Below, piece after piece: positions 25,101-35,672 of a DNA stretch of 64,000 nt. A program made the position numbers and the translations under genes. The notes below the pieces were generated by a model that searched no databases, was not told the DNA's origin, and saw only the letters and a program-made list of their open reading frames with translations. Origin of the DNA: Antedon bifida (taxonomy: Eukaryota; Echinodermata; Crinoidea; Comatulida; Antedonidae); the NCBI GenBank assembly GCA_963402885.1, contig OY727097.1, positions 29,195,401 through 29,259,400 of the forward strand. The letters are read 5' to 3'. The number at the start of each line of letters is the position of its first letter. The first letter of the stretch is position 1.

Positions 25101-28100
25101 TGGGCATATCACACTAGTTTGATAGTGTAGACAGAGTTTTACAGTAGTTATACATGTTTACTTACGTCTAACTTGTACAAAGAAAGTACAGACTTCTAAG
25201 TTACCAGCCTCATCTCTGCCCTCAATGCGTATTTCTTGTTTCTCTCCCCAGTAGAACTCGCTACCTGACTGCCTAAGGTGAGTGAGTATAACATCTTTGT
25301 TGGAATTATCAATAAACACTGGGTCTTCCCAGAATACATTTGTTTTAATTTCATTACTGCTTTCGGTTATATCTTCGGGACAGGATACTAAGGTTGGTTT
25401 TTCCACATCTGCCATGCACACAAAAGACAATAAAATAATGCATTTTATGACTCTGAAACTGCAAAATTGATGACACTTAAAAAATGCATTACAATACAGA
25501 TCCCAGACAGGATCAAGTAATAACAATTGTATTTTTTACTTATATGTATATTATATGTTTTTATATTTCTGTCTATACTAAACCCTTTCTCTTTCCTTAA
25601 TTAAATGAATTATTTACATGGCTGCAGTTCATCTATTGTAAAAAACACATTAATTTAACCAAGCTTGCCACAAAAGAAATGCCAATTCTTTAGTCTTCGT
25701 ACTAAATTCTTAAATCATAAGAAACTTAAATTTCTAACCATTGACCGTTACTATAAAAGTACAAGGCTGCGACTCCAAGTTGTTGCCATCCGTTGCAGTG
25801 TATCGGACTGTCGTTTCACCGATTTCAAACGCATCAGCAGGATTGTGACTTGCAGTGATGACAGGTTGAAGGCCGGAGTTATCAGTCGCTAATGGGGGTA
25901 CCCACATTACCACTGCTGAGCTTAAGCCAGGGTCATTGCCCTGATCTATATTGTCTGGACAGTTTGTCAGCTCTGGAGCAGTGGCATCTATTGAGAAAGA
26001 GAGAAACAAATCTTTGTTTTATCTTGGAGAGTTGAATGAGTGAAGAAAACAGTTGTCTAAGGTTAAAGACAATATTGATGGCAATGTTATTATTTCTTTT
26101 AATGACCACTTAACTTACCTTCACATTGTGGTGGCTGATCCTGTCCAGACCACGATTCATCAGCTTGACAGATGGTATTGTCAATGCCATTCAGGGTATA
26201 TCCTGCTCTGCATCGATAGGTGCAAATAAACTTGTATTTCTGTTGTGAGCTCTGGCATTCTGCAGGACTTATTTCCACATTGGCAATTACAGGGAGAGGT
26301 GGGCATTCCCTTGCTGTAAAGATAAAATTGATAATAATAATTTTTTTTTCTATATTTCTCCTTTACTATGCCACCTAGATTGTTTTAGATCTAATTTAGT
26401 AGGACAGGAGGCGCCCGAGTCCGGGATGACAGAGACTGGTGCTGACCGGGGGTAAAATTAGACCGATCTCTGGTTAGCGATGAAGGAGGCGTATCCCTTT
26501 ACTTCGGTTTGGCTTTTTTTGGAATGGTTGGAATTCCCTTTTTTCGTATTAGTTTATGTACAGCACTTAGAGGTTTCACAACATTAGGCGCTATATAAAT
26601 CCAGGATATTATTATTATTATTATTATTATTATTATGTACAGTTTTCAAAAAGGATTTGAGACTACATAATAAGATCTTGAAATGTGCGATAATGGGAAA
26701 GAGTTAAGTTGTGATGTTAAGCTGTTGATTTTATGTACACGAAGAGAACATCTGCATAAAAAATAAGGGATAATTGATTTGTTGATTATGGGAAGTGTTT
26801 AATAATAATAGTCTGTGCTTTTGGATGAAGTGACCGTCCATGACTATGATCACTGTTAATGGATACTGGAGTGGAACACAGCAAGAATAAATTGTGTTTA
26901 TTATTATCATTATTATTACTAGTTTAACATTAGGCTGTACAGACTAATTAGTCAAACAAGGACATAGTCTATTAATAGACTATGTCCTTGTTTGTTTTAT
27001 ATTCTTAAATGTTTGTAAATCTTGGAAGGCAACTCACCTACACACTGTGGTTCAACCCCTGACCATGTTCCAGTGTTATCTTGTGTTTGAGTACAAGTTC
27101 TTGTACTATCGCCCTCATTTAGTTCATATCCTTCGCTGCAGACCGTCTGACAGGTTGTGCCGATCTCAAGATCTGCGGATGAGCAATCACGCACTCCATT
27201 TGCAGGAATGGGCAGGGCGTCACATGTTATTCCTGTCAAAAACAAGGTGTTAAACAAAATGTTTTAAATAGTTTCAAGAGTAAATAAAGCACATATTCCA
27301 CAAAGAATTTGGAACCATTTCCAGCTTATAAAGATCATTGCATGAAATCTTTTTTGCAGCCGCCAATTTGTAAAATTCAATTGAACTCACTGGTACATTG
27401 CAAGGGGTTGGCGGACCAAAGGCCATCTATGAGGCATGTAACTTCTGTAGCTGTTCCAGTAGTTTGTCTATATCCTTCTTGACAAAGGAATGAACATTTT
27501 GTATCAAGAACATTATCGCAGTCGGGTGGGAAAATATCTACTCCTGTGCGGCTCACAAGTTTTTCACATCTGATTGCTGGAGAGAGAAAAAATAATATAT
27601 TTATTATTATATAATATTCTTTTAAATTAAACAATGCTAGCCCACATAAAACGAAAGTACACCGCCATACTGAGTAGGGCCCAGGCTAGAGAGAGGCTCT
27701 TGCCACCCCGACTCCCTCTCGATAAGCCTGCCTAGCTCTAGTAGGCTAGGCCTAGGAGGAGGAGGCTCACAGGGCCGATTATTTTATTACAACCTAATTA
27801 CTAGAATCTAGAGGAGGCCTACTACTAGCCGTAGCAGCCTAGGCTAGTCAAAAAACTCCGTCTAAAAGTACTGTAGCCTCGAAGACACTCCTAATTGTTG
27901 TTAGGCTAAACTAGCCTAGTTAGGCCTACAGAAATATTTTTTTTTATTACACTTTAAAATACTTTTCAACTTTTCCGCGACACATGTTTCCCTCTCCGCC
28001 TCTAGAGCCAACAAACGCCCTCTACATTATTAGATAAGAAACAACTTTTAAAACTTTCTCTTCTGTTGCATGTGGTGGTCGTCGACTGGGGATCTGAAAC

Positions 28101-30623
28101 CAGTGTTGTTGGTCCCCTATTTTTAAGTTACTCACCTTCGCATGGTACATCGGCTGATGGATCTCCGATGTAGCCGTCGACACAAGTACAGTCAGTTTTA
28201 CTTGTACTTCCTTCAGATGCAGTGGTGGAATGCATTGGACATAGTGTACAGTCTTGATTGCTATAGGACCCTTTGTATGTTCCAATAGCACATTCTAATT
28301 GAGAAATCAATAAACATGCGAGTCAATAGCAGGCGATTTGTAACGTAATATTTATTGCTATACATTAAAGGAGAGAATAAAAGATCAAACAGCGTCCGAT
28401 AGGCCTACAACAATCAAGGAAAACGTCTGATATTAACAGAGACTAATGGCCCTTTATAAGATTGGTACCCATTTGAACGCAACGCAAGGAGGTAGCTTGT
28501 GATTGGTTAAGTCATTTGTGTTCGCCTACGTCATTGTTTCGTTGTGTTCAAGTGGGAACCAATCTTTAAAGTTCGGAAGTTTGTTTCAGAAAGGTTTTTC
28601 AACATAAAACCAAGATATATTTACGAATATAATAATTTATACACAGAGAGAAATATAAATTTAAATAAATTTTAAAAAGGACAATTTTTTAAAATTAATA
28701 AATACATGAATTGACGCAGAATCTTAGAATTAAAAAGCCTACGATAGTATAACGAAACTAAGGTGGTAATAGATTAGGCCTACTTACTTGTACATTGTCC
28801 CTTAGTTCCTTCACCTGTATATCCTTCAGCGCATGCGCACTCTATGGAACCACTATTCGTAGCGCAAGCGCAAAGTGCGTTGGCATCACAACAGTCCGAT
28901 CCAGCGCCACATATGGCATTACAAACAGACCCATCGATATTATAGTCCCACGAGTCCGAATCTTGCACATCTTAAAAAGGAAATAGACCAATTAAGTCAC
29001 AGTAGTCCGAAGATAAACTAAGTATTTAGTACACTACCGTAAGTGGGAAAATTTCTTCTTTTTTCAGCTTTTCTACCTTGTTGATATTTTAAAAACAAAT
29101 TTGGCTACTTACTAAATTTGGTAGTGCTAGTTTAGTTTTATGCGTTGGGCCTACAAATCAGGTTTAAAATTCTCATCAAGTTTAATTCAACCAAAACAAA
29201 AATTAGGGATGACTAGTCATCAGAGATATAGATAATATTGTTCTTTGCAAATACTTGTTACCTTTTTTAAAAACACATCCTAAATCTTGGCATTTTTGCA
29301 CTTTAATCAATAAGGACATTTCAGAATATTATAAACTTAAAAGAAGTTAATACCAAATTAAGTTTGTCTCACCTCCTTTCAATCTAGAGGAAAGATCACT
29401 GATTTTCCCAAGTTGATCTAACAAGTATACGTTGCCCGGTGTAGCTATTCCAGTCAACTCGCCTTGGTTAATTCCTTCACCAAGCCCGATGGAAAATATC
29501 GTTATTCCTTTGGCCTTCATCGCGTTAGCTTTAACTACAGGGTCACCTCCATTCGATTGTCCATCAGTTAGAAGCATTACAAGCCTAGAGCATGCAATCA
29601 AATATATATGATCACACTTTTTTGTCACATAAAGTTTGATAGTGTAGACAGAGATTTACTTTAAAAAAAGATTGTGTCTTTAAAAACAAAACAATGGGCC
29701 TACATTGGTCGCCGAAAACACAAATATAAAGGAATACAAACAATGTGGAAAGAGAAAAGCACGAGTTGGTAAAAGTTGAAGAGTTACTGTGACAGTTTTG
29801 GAGTATCAAAGGTATCTTTAAAAAAAAACATTTCCTTCGGAGGATTAGGAGATTGAACCAAATCAATCAGTTCGGTTCTATACACCATGAGCCGGGATTA
29901 AACATAATCCCAGATAGAAGCCTATAAGGAAATACATTATTTTGTCAAGGAAGGTCCTGGAAAAAGGTAATATTAAAGATAGGACAATATTTGGAGAATT
30001 TCATGCCAACTTCCTTGTGTTCTTTTTTTCATACGCATCCAACAGCAAGTAACTCACCAATTACAGGATGGATAAAATATTAAACTAAGCACGTTAACCA
30101 CCAAGCTACAGCTCCACTACATACTACTATATTTTGTCTATAAATATATTTTTCAGACTAACCTTGGAGCACCAGGCCTGCCATTTGCAAGAAGCTCGTC
30201 AGCTCGAGTAAGAGCTCCTAGAGTGTATGTTCCACCTCCAGTGTAAGGCAGAGCATCTTCAAGCTGTCCAAGAAGAGTACACTTATTTTTATCCGTCGCT
30301 TCAGTGATATGATCTATCCTCGTATAAATCTGCGTACCCGACGAGTACGACACGATCGCGACCCGAGCTGTATCCGCTGACACTGTGAATATTGTTGAAA
30401 TCTGACGAACAAAGTCCACCTCTAAAGGCCATCTAGAAGCTCCAATACTACCAGAACTATCCAAAAGGAATACAATTTCACTTGGCGCGTTCTGGAATTC
30501 TTCGAGATTGGCTAGCAGTCTCAAAGCGTTTTCTTCCACTTGATCTTGGCATCGACCAAATGTTATAACAATTGCAAAACAGAGGGCCTGGCAGAGGCGG
30601 TATTTAGAGCCTAAAGACAACAT
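9582..30623 (-). CDS. SVEP1-like: G1: SVEP1-like secreted multidomain protein (full gene with end A)
   Basis: Thirty-four exons on the minus strand join in frame from the ATG at 30623 to the stop at 9582, giving about 2457 residues. Order: signal peptide, VWA, EGF-like, GCC2/GCC3 (ephrin-receptor-like), three sushi, two HYR, sushi, a Cys module ending [10 protein letters not shown], a linker, three GCC2/GCC3, about six EGF, pentraxin/LamG-like domain, EGF, EGF, VWC-like, seven HYR, three CBM14. Through the pentraxin domain this closely follows vertebrate SVEP1 (polydom), an extracellular matrix protein that binds integrin and takes part in lymphatic vessel development. The HYR array, chitin-binding ends and SRCR option are not part of vertebrate SVEP1, where a long sushi array follows. 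Most exons are phase 1-1. The introns are full of MITEs and SINEs. Exon borders are read by eye; one base is uncertain in the third pentraxin exon. Confidence 0.85.
10193..10932. other. Intron sequence
   Basis: Unannotated intron between terminal exon A and the SINE. No exon was recognised. Confidence 0.4.
10933..11238 (+). mobile_element. tRNA-derived SINE, family 1
   Basis: The head resembles a class II tRNA: an A-box-like GTGGCCAAGCGG, a B box GGTTCGAGCCC, and ends that nearly pair (GAGCGGT / ACTCGCTC). A non-tRNA body and an (ATAA)n tail follow. The tail stops a few bases from the splice donor of the last HYR exon (exon end 11242). 5'-truncated copies in the opposite orientation lie at about 20385-20580 and 22820-22965. 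Confidence 0.8.
11242..15152 (-). CDS. G1 seven tandem HYR exons
   Basis: Exons 14916-15152, 14410-14652, 13945-14187, 13255-13497, 12523-12759, 11887-12129 and 11242-11484, each one HYR domain of 237 or 243 bases and phase 1-1. Hallmarks recur: a P-x-I-x-C-P start, a DNS core, and C-x-A-x-D near the end ([63 protein letters not shown]). The seven differ from one another far more than the G2 cassettes do, so this array is old. The introns hold three family A MITEs and two SINE types. Confidence 0.92.
11728..11826 (-). mobile_element. tRNA-derived SINE, family 2
   Basis: On the minus strand: an A-box-like TAGCTTGGTGGTTAAC and a B box GGTTCAATCC about 35 bases on. Related fragments occur at about 14800-14900, 30030-30125, 35450-35525, 37285-37350, 39115-39195 and 49500-49570. 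Without a folded anticodon arm it is not called as a tRNA gene. Confidence 0.65.
12211..12354. mobile_element. MITE family A (type copy)
   Basis: About 144 bases with inverted ends AAAGCTCTGTCTACACTATC and its complement, and an inner inverted arm (GTGCCTAAATATG / CATATATGGGCAC), so the element is close to one long hairpin. Other copies: 12793-12939, 13024-13162, 17966-18090, 19614-19757, 23085-23200 (diverged), 24903-25023, 25024-25141, 29610-29656 (partial), 31471-31642, 32452-32572 and 56148-56202 (partial). Confidence 0.88.
15643..16455 (-). CDS. G1 VWC-like domain (three small exons)
   Basis: Exons 16418-16455 (38 bases), 16147-16245 and 15643-15694 join in frame. They give a Cys-rich segment ([33 protein letters not shown]) with the CxxCxC and CCxxC pattern of von Willebrand type C domains. 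The tiny first exon ([10 protein letters not shown]) matches the usual VWC opening. Confidence 0.75.
16548..16982 (-). CDS. G1 two further EGF exons
   Basis: Exons 16854-16982 ([12 protein letters not shown]) and 16548-16664 ([26 protein letters not shown], a calcium-binding EGF). Both are phase 1-1. Confidence 0.87.
17100..17384. mobile_element. MITE family D, partial copy
   Basis: The right end GGGGGACAATACATCTTAAAG and the interior (AAAAAACTGTAATTTAAAGC) match the complete copy at 58574-58924. The left inverted end is missing or decayed, so the left limit is approximate. Confidence 0.55.
17484..19074 (-). CDS. G1 pentraxin/LamG-like domain (three exons)
   Basis: Exons 18810-19074, 18113-18323 and 17484-17633 form one concanavalin-like fold. 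Signs are [15 protein letters not shown], the [10 protein letters not shown] turn, FVVGQEQDS and the final LNIWDYAMT, which is very like the pentraxin ending. Junctions are phase 2 and 0. By codon count the last exon should be 151 bases, so one border may be off by one. A family A MITE lies in the intron at 17966-18090. Confidence 0.87.
18612..18800. repeat. Dispersed repeat with AACCTCTATTAAGGGGACAC ends
   Basis: Sequence of the form AGAACCTCTATTAAGGGGAC followed by AATAGGGATGTCCCTGAATA. Similar pieces occur at about 20985-21135, 54690-54775 and 62540-62680. No coding potential. Confidence 0.6.
19257..20922 (-). CDS. G1 EGF array (three exons, about six EGF domains)
   Basis: Exons 20671-20922, 19993-20147 and 19257-19542. 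Calcium-binding type EGF starts are visible ([26 protein letters not shown]), with the usual six Cys and closing CxCxxGFxGxxC. The domains straddle exon borders, with phase 1 then phase 0 junctions. Six EGF before a pentraxin domain is again the SVEP1 arrangement. Confidence 0.9.
21231..22545 (-). CDS. G1 three GCC2/GCC3 exons
   Basis: Exons 22384-22545, 21843-22004 and 21231-21392, each 162 bases and phase 1-1. Each holds one ephrin-receptor-like Cys module ([53 protein letters not shown]). The equal lengths and phases show internal duplication. Confidence 0.88.
23233..23992 (-). CDS. G1 [10 protein letters not shown] module and linker
   Basis: Exon 23694-23992 codes a conserved module ([24 protein letters not shown]) with no family name known to me. 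It then runs on into a segment with SAKRRRRQ, a likely proprotein-convertase site, and ends in phase 0. Exon 23233-23452 follows (from [11 protein letters not shown] to LSC). In vertebrate SVEP1 the same place, after sushi 4, is also an unassigned region. Copies in G2/G3 stop soon after the VYC and lack the basic stretch. Confidence 0.8.
24536..24766 (-). CDS. G1 fourth sushi-like exon
   Basis: Phase 1-1 exon. It opens [17 protein letters not shown], has [12 protein letters not shown] and ends PWPDC, matching sushi Cys spacing though diverged. It is the same type as the sushi exons of the G2 and G3 cassettes. Confidence 0.82.
25166..25987 (-). CDS. G1 HYR-A and HYR-B exons
   Basis: HYR-A is 25739-25987 ([28 protein letters not shown]). 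HYR-B is 25166-25408 ([29 protein letters not shown]). HYR is an immunoglobulin-like extracellular fold. The two exon types are the templates of the cassettes repeated in G2 and G3. The intron between HYR-B and the next sushi exon holds two family A MITEs. Confidence 0.92.
26119..27576 (-). CDS. G1 three sushi (CCP) exons
   Basis: Exons 27391-27576, 27038-27232 and 26119-26313, each phase 1-1 and each one sushi domain with four Cys and the closing Trp ([29 protein letters not shown]). The triple sushi followed by two HYR is the order found in SVEP1. The intron between the second and third holds a SINE-like repeat with an (ATT)n tail. Confidence 0.9.
26395..26636 (+). mobile_element. SINE-like repeat with (ATT)n tail
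   Basis: Ends TTAGGCGCTATATAAATCCAG followed by (ATT)n, an arrangement common to 3' ends of dispersed non-autonomous repeats. No A or B box was confirmed. It lies inside G1, between sushi exons 2 and 3. Confidence 0.45.
27620..28025. other. GC-richer, TAGGCCTA-rich intron segment
   Basis: Within an AT-rich gene this stretch is dense in CTAG, TAGGCC and AGGAGG words. No exon or known repeat was recognised. Confidence 0.35.
28136..28294 (-). CDS. G1 GCC2/GCC3 (ephrin-receptor-like) exon 1
   Basis: Phase 1-1 exon with the pattern [18 protein letters not shown] and [18 protein letters not shown], typical of ephrin-receptor-like/GCC2_GCC3 Cys modules. The G3 counterpart is 51027-51188. Confidence 0.85.
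28788..28970 (-). CDS. G1 EGF-like exon
   Basis: Phase 1-1 exon coding a Cys-rich EGF-like domain ([28 protein letters not shown]). It is nearly identical to the G3 exon at 51606-51788, and the flanking intron toward the VWA domain is just as similar. Confidence 0.88.
29373..30623 (-). CDS. G1 signal peptide and VWA domain (exons 1-2)
   Basis: Exon 1 is 30163-30623, exon 2 is 29373-29584; the intron is phase 2, splitting an Arg codon. Exon 1 starts with a hydrophobic signal (CFAIVITFG) and carries the first MIDAS motif [10 protein letters not shown] and the Thr region [10 protein letters not shown]. Exon 2 carries the third motif [10 protein letters not shown]. All metal-ion-dependent adhesion site residues (DxSxS, T, D) are therefore present, as in VWA domains that bind ligands through Mg2+. 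The start is the first Met before the hydrophobic core, and the same Met is used in G2 and G3. Confidence 0.92.
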
Positions 30624-30679
30624 GTCTTACGCTGGTGAACTTTACTGCTTTACTGTCCTTCGTACGTGATCCATTCTGC

Positions 30680-30687
30680 TTTTATAC
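30680..30687 (-). promoter_or_regulatory. Candidate TATA box of G1
   Basis: The minus strand reads GTATAAAAGC here, about 60 bases upstream of the ATG at 30623, which leaves room for a short leader. The corresponding position is deleted in G2 and altered in G3. Confidence 0.5.
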
Positions 30688-33600
30688 ACTTCCTTAAAAA
30701 CTTTCCTTGATGTACATTGTTTATTTTATCAATCGTTTCCGATTATCCCGGAAGAGGGGCTTGGTTAGGTACTTTGCAACTCTTTCCCGCACAGCAGACC
30801 GCATCCACTCCCTGGATTATAATTAATCCGAATGGACCTTAATTTAATTTGATTGATCGACATTTGTTCTAAACAGGGAGATGTATTTTACATCTCCCTG
30901 TTCTAAATAAGTAAAGGGAGAACTACGAAACACATATTCAAGTCAAAGTTAAAAAGCTTAAACAAATACAATGAATATATTATGTACGGTAAGAGATAAC
31001 ACAAGACAAAGAAGGCACGGTAATTGAAAAAAGTAAAAGATTATTTTCCTGCAAATTATGGTTTTGCTTGATACACACTGCCCACAATTATTAGATATTA
31101 AAACATCTGAAATAACTCTAGTAATGAAATAATCAGTAATATTGAAGAGATTTTTTTGTTTCGTACATTGTGGGACGTACTTCAGCTGCTCATTGTCTTT
31201 TGCTTACTCTGAGCATCTTCATGCTCTGAGCATGTGCATTTGCCCGCCGTGTGGAGATTAGATGCTACTAGATTATAAGCATTAGTTTTTAGACCCGGAC
31301 ACCATACGAATTGCAGAATTTTATATCACATTTATTTCTCCCAAAAATACGCAAAAAGAAAATGTTTTCTTATCGCACTGTACAGTTGCCTGGTTACACG
31401 TTATACAAGCACTCGCTTGAAACCAACGAAGCAATTACTATTATAGGCCTATTGGTTGTCAAAAATTGCTCTTTAAAGCTCTCTCTACTCTATCAAACTT
31501 TTATGCGACAAAATAATGTGATGTGCTCATATATAGACATGATGATGTCATATCACTACTATATTTGGGAATATCATTACCATATTTGGGCACATCACAC
31601 TTTTTTTGTCAAACTAGTTTGATAGTGTAGACAGAACTTTAGATTGGTTCGCAAGTCGCAAGTGAGTTGACCAAGATCAATCACAGGCGACAGGTCGAAT
31701 GGTTGATCACGTGTTGTGATTGGTCAAATTACTAGCGTTCTTGCGCTACGTACAAAGTGGGAAATCAAGCTTGAAATCAACGGAGAGAAACATGCATTTT
31801 AAAAATCTAAATGGACCTGAAGCAATAGAAACACCAGTATCAGGAAGTTGTACGAAATAATACCCGGATTTGGTCGAGGCAATTATTGGCAACTTTTTTG
31901 ATAGATAAGGAAACTTTAATTTAAAACTTAAAGACTTACAAATGGGCAATCGGATGTCCAGACACTCGTTAATGCATCTTGTCACTAAAGGGATATTCCC
32001 AGTTTTGTTGTAAAAATAACGAATAATAAAAATGGAAAACAATCTTGTGCTTATTTCCGTCAAGTTTATTATAATGTTGACATACATGTTAACAGGTAAA
32101 TGAGGAGGATTATGGTTAGGATATTTAAATATTCATTCAACATTTATATTAGAAACAGTTCAAGAAATAAAAGAAGCATCATTTACAATGTGGGATGGAA
32201 GTGATGGATGGTGGTGGGCAACCTAGAAATCAGTCTTCGGGCCGAAACCCTACATCAGATAAGATTAAATGTAACCGGGGAACAGCGAAATTTCACCCTT
32301 TCCAGCTGTAACATACCATTCTGATGAAGGATGGCGGGAAAACTATTATTCTAATCTAAAAAATGTAAACTTTATTTTCATGAGCAGAGTGACTTCCAGT
32401 TGATAAACTTCGGTAAACTGAAGAAAACTGGTCTAAACTTTTCTTGCCTAAAACCCTGTCTACACTATCAGACTAGTTTGACAAAAAAAGTGTGATGTGC
32501 CCATGCTATGACATCACCATGTCCATGGGCACATCACATTTCTTTGTCACATAAAGTTTGCTACTGAAGACTAGGCTCAACTCTTTCTGTTTTGGAATGA
32601 AACACACATGGGTCATAATGTGCAGTTTCTCATTAATTCGGGATATTCCCACATTTGTTTTTGACTTTATAAAGATAATGGAGAATAATTGTTTTCCCAT
32701 GTCAGTGTAACTAATGACATTATGCTATATCCTGAAATGGGTTCTGTTAGTGAAAAGCAAAAGGAAAGAAATAGAAAACATTGGAAACATTATGACCTAT
32801 TTCTAACAGCCAATATAAATAACATTAAGAAGGCAGTTTAAGCAATGAAATTGTAAACGCTCTTTTTCTTTCCGGTGTAACCTTTCGTAATTAGTCGTTC
32901 TCCTTTTTTCATCTTCGTGGAATAAACAAGGGAAAACACAAACTTCTATTCCTGTTTTCAAAAGGCCTAAATCTGTTTTACCAGGTCAGTGTAAAACACG
33001 GACCTAGAAATAATACCTATAAAACTTTAATAACAACTTAATTAAACTTGAACATCGGGAATAGTACATAAGTGAAAGGTATGAAGGAATGTGCAAGATC
33101 CTAAAGAAAAACAACAAAACAAGAAAACACATTTCAGAAAACAACTGCTTAGGCCTACAACATTATTACAACAAGTAGTATACGTGTTATTAGTTGAAAT
33201 TTAAAATCTTGTTTTGTTTATAATATATATATAGATAATCAAAAATATCAAAATAGACAAACTACGTTATTTTGCTACCACTAGTATTTATAGATAAAGC
33301 CAAAATCAAAATACAGAAGCTATTGTTAATAATCGATCTTTTCAATAGCAACTTTAGTTCTTTCACCTGACGTGACTATGCTCCGTTTTATCTACGTCTA
33401 TAGTTTTCATTGTAACATTACAGTATAATTCAACATCATTTCAGGATGCAATCTAGGAGTGTACGCCTCATAACATACGGTCTAATCCCGCCAATCCGTC
33501 CGGGTATAAAATCAGATATAAGCCGATAACATACACACGCGCTCATCTGCACGTAACAATTTACATGTACTAATTTCGATTGAAGAGATACGAAAACTCG

Positions 33601-33837
33601 ATGGCAGAAAGGGAATTTTTTAAAATTTTAAAATAATAAATTTTGTAACTTCTGTGTCCAAACAAAAATCTGCATTTTCACCTTTCGGCAAATGTTAAAA
33701 AAGTTCAAACATCTTTTTTTCTTTATTTATTTGGTAGGCCTATTTTGACTTCCAATTTTGCAAATTAAAATACTATATTTGATACTATAGGCTACATTCG
33801 CTGATGAATGATAATCTAATTTGCAACATTATCCCAA
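30688..33837. other. Spacer between G1 and the end of G2
   Basis: No exon was recognised. It holds two family A MITEs (31471-31642, 32452-32572) and one family B element (31645-31775). Parts of 32580-33000 resemble the G3 5' flank at about 53830-54260, and 33105-33410 matches 47217-47450, the spacer after G3. The duplications that made G2 and G3 therefore carried flanking DNA. Confidence 0.6.
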
Positions 33838-34027
33838 GTCAACACCGTCACTTCCACAATTTGACGTTTTCCACTTTACACGTCTTCGGATCATTACAGA
33901 GACCAAGATAGATTGCATTCAAGTCTTGAAACTGACCGAACAAGTTATTATGGATTTCTAGTTTGGTTTTCCTTCTGTTGATGCGCAGCGGTCAGCATAG
34001 TACTGGACACGTTCGATGGAACCGTTA
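33838..34027 (-). pseudogene. Damaged [10 protein letters not shown] module ending G2
   Basis: Compared with the equivalent G3 terminal exon, an internal stretch near the start is missing, extra bases lie near 33965-33970, and several bases are lost within the VENVNVYC region, giving a frame break and stop. The 3' end still matches the G3 terminal exon (CCCAAGTCAACACCGTC on the plus strand), so this was once the last exon of G2. AATAAA (minus) lies at 33722-33727. Confidence 0.7.
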
Positions 34028-34291
34028 CTTTATAAAACAAAAGTAGTAAATTAGTCTGATTCCACCATTTTCTTTAAGCATTAGTCATGGGCTTTATTTG
34101 GGTTTTGTGAATTTTACAAACAAATGTACCTGTATTACATTTTGTTTTCATCGCCGTGGAATTTAAAGTTTGAGCCCATTGCTTGTGTAATTTGCAAGTC
34201 TTCATGATTTAACAGTAAACATGACGTTAACATCTCAAGTAATCTTGATCTCAATAATTCACTATGATATAAAACAAATAGGATAACTTAC

Positions 34292-35397
34292 CATAACAAT
34301 CTGGCCATGGCATTACAAACTCCATTGTGGGATCTCTTGTAAATGATGGAAACAAAATCCATTCTGGCGTAGTACCAGTGGTAGAGCAGTAGTACAATTC
34401 CTCTGGAGTGCGTGAAAAGTCAAAATCCTTCTGACAGGAAACAGTGCAAAGTTGACCTCCAAGCCAGGTCTCACAAGCAAGGGCTCCATCCAAAGGAGAA
34501 GGGTAAAATGGGCATGAATATTCTACAAAAGAAAATCAGTGGGTAATTTAATTCACGAACCGTATGGTTTGACTGATGGGATGTTAAGCTGTTGGTTTTA
34601 TGTACACAAAGAGCACATATGCACCAACAAAAGGGATAAGTTATGTGTTGATCATGGGAACAAACCGTATAGTTTGACTGAATACGTAGAGCGTGGCGTA
34701 GTGTGTTGAACGGCGCTCCGTAATAAACTGTTAATATCTACTTACGTCTAACTTGTACAAAGAAAGTGCAGACTTCTAAGTTGCCAGCCTCATCTCTACC
34801 CTCAATGCGTATTTCTTGTTTCTCTCCCCAGTAGAACTCGCTACCTGACTGCCTATGATGAGTGAGTATCACGTCTTTGTTGGAATTATCAATAAACACT
34901 GGGTCTTCCCAGGTTACACTTGCTTTATACGTATTACTGCTTTTAGTTATATTTTCAGGACAAGATACTAAGGTTGGTTTTTCCACATCTGCCATGTAAA
35001 AACAAATAATACTTTGTTTACCTAAGACTCTGAAACTCCAGAATAGATTGAAATGATACTTTTGACAAATATACAGATCCTGTAAGTAACAATATTACGT
35101 ATATTGCGTGGTCATGCTGAAATCGTAAGAAACTGACATTCTTACCTTTGACCGTTACTATAAAAGTACAGGGCTGAGATTCCAAGTTGTTGCCATCCGT
35201 TGCGGTGTATCGTATGGTCGTTTCACCGATTTCAAACGCATCCCCAGGATTGTGACTTGCCGTGATGACAGGTTGAAGGCCGGAGTTATCAGTCGCTAAT
35301 GGGGGTACCCACATTACCACTGCTGAGCTTAAGCCAGGGTCATTACCCTGATCTATATTGTTTGGACAGTTTGTAAGCACTGGAGCAGTTGCAGTTA
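34292..35397 (-). CDS. G2 cassette 3: HYR-A, HYR-B, sushi
   Basis: Exons 35146-35397 (HYR-A, starting VTATAPVLTNC), 34746-34988 (HYR-B) and 34292-34522 (sushi, [17 protein letters not shown]). All are open and phase 1-1 with good GT/AG borders. Confidence 0.82.
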
Positions 35398-35672
35398 CTA
35401 ATACATAAAGAATAATACATAATAGCCATAAATTGTTCACAATTTCATAATTCAGTTAGAATTTGAACTCAGGACCTCGAGAATGGCAATCAAGCATGTT
35501 AACTACCAAGTTATTGTGCCAATTTCCCAATACCATAACTACATTTTGCTGTAATTTAATAATAATTAATGCAACATAAAGGAGTTAAATTTAAACTTCA
35601 AATTAGCAACACAGATTTTTAGAAAACCGTAATTAAGCTAATCTATAAATTAATAATACAGGCAAATTATAC

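Noticed and set aside
31311..31622. 103-residue plus-strand ORF upstream of G1
   Set aside because: Its second half is a family A MITE, and it has no recognisable domain or splice support.
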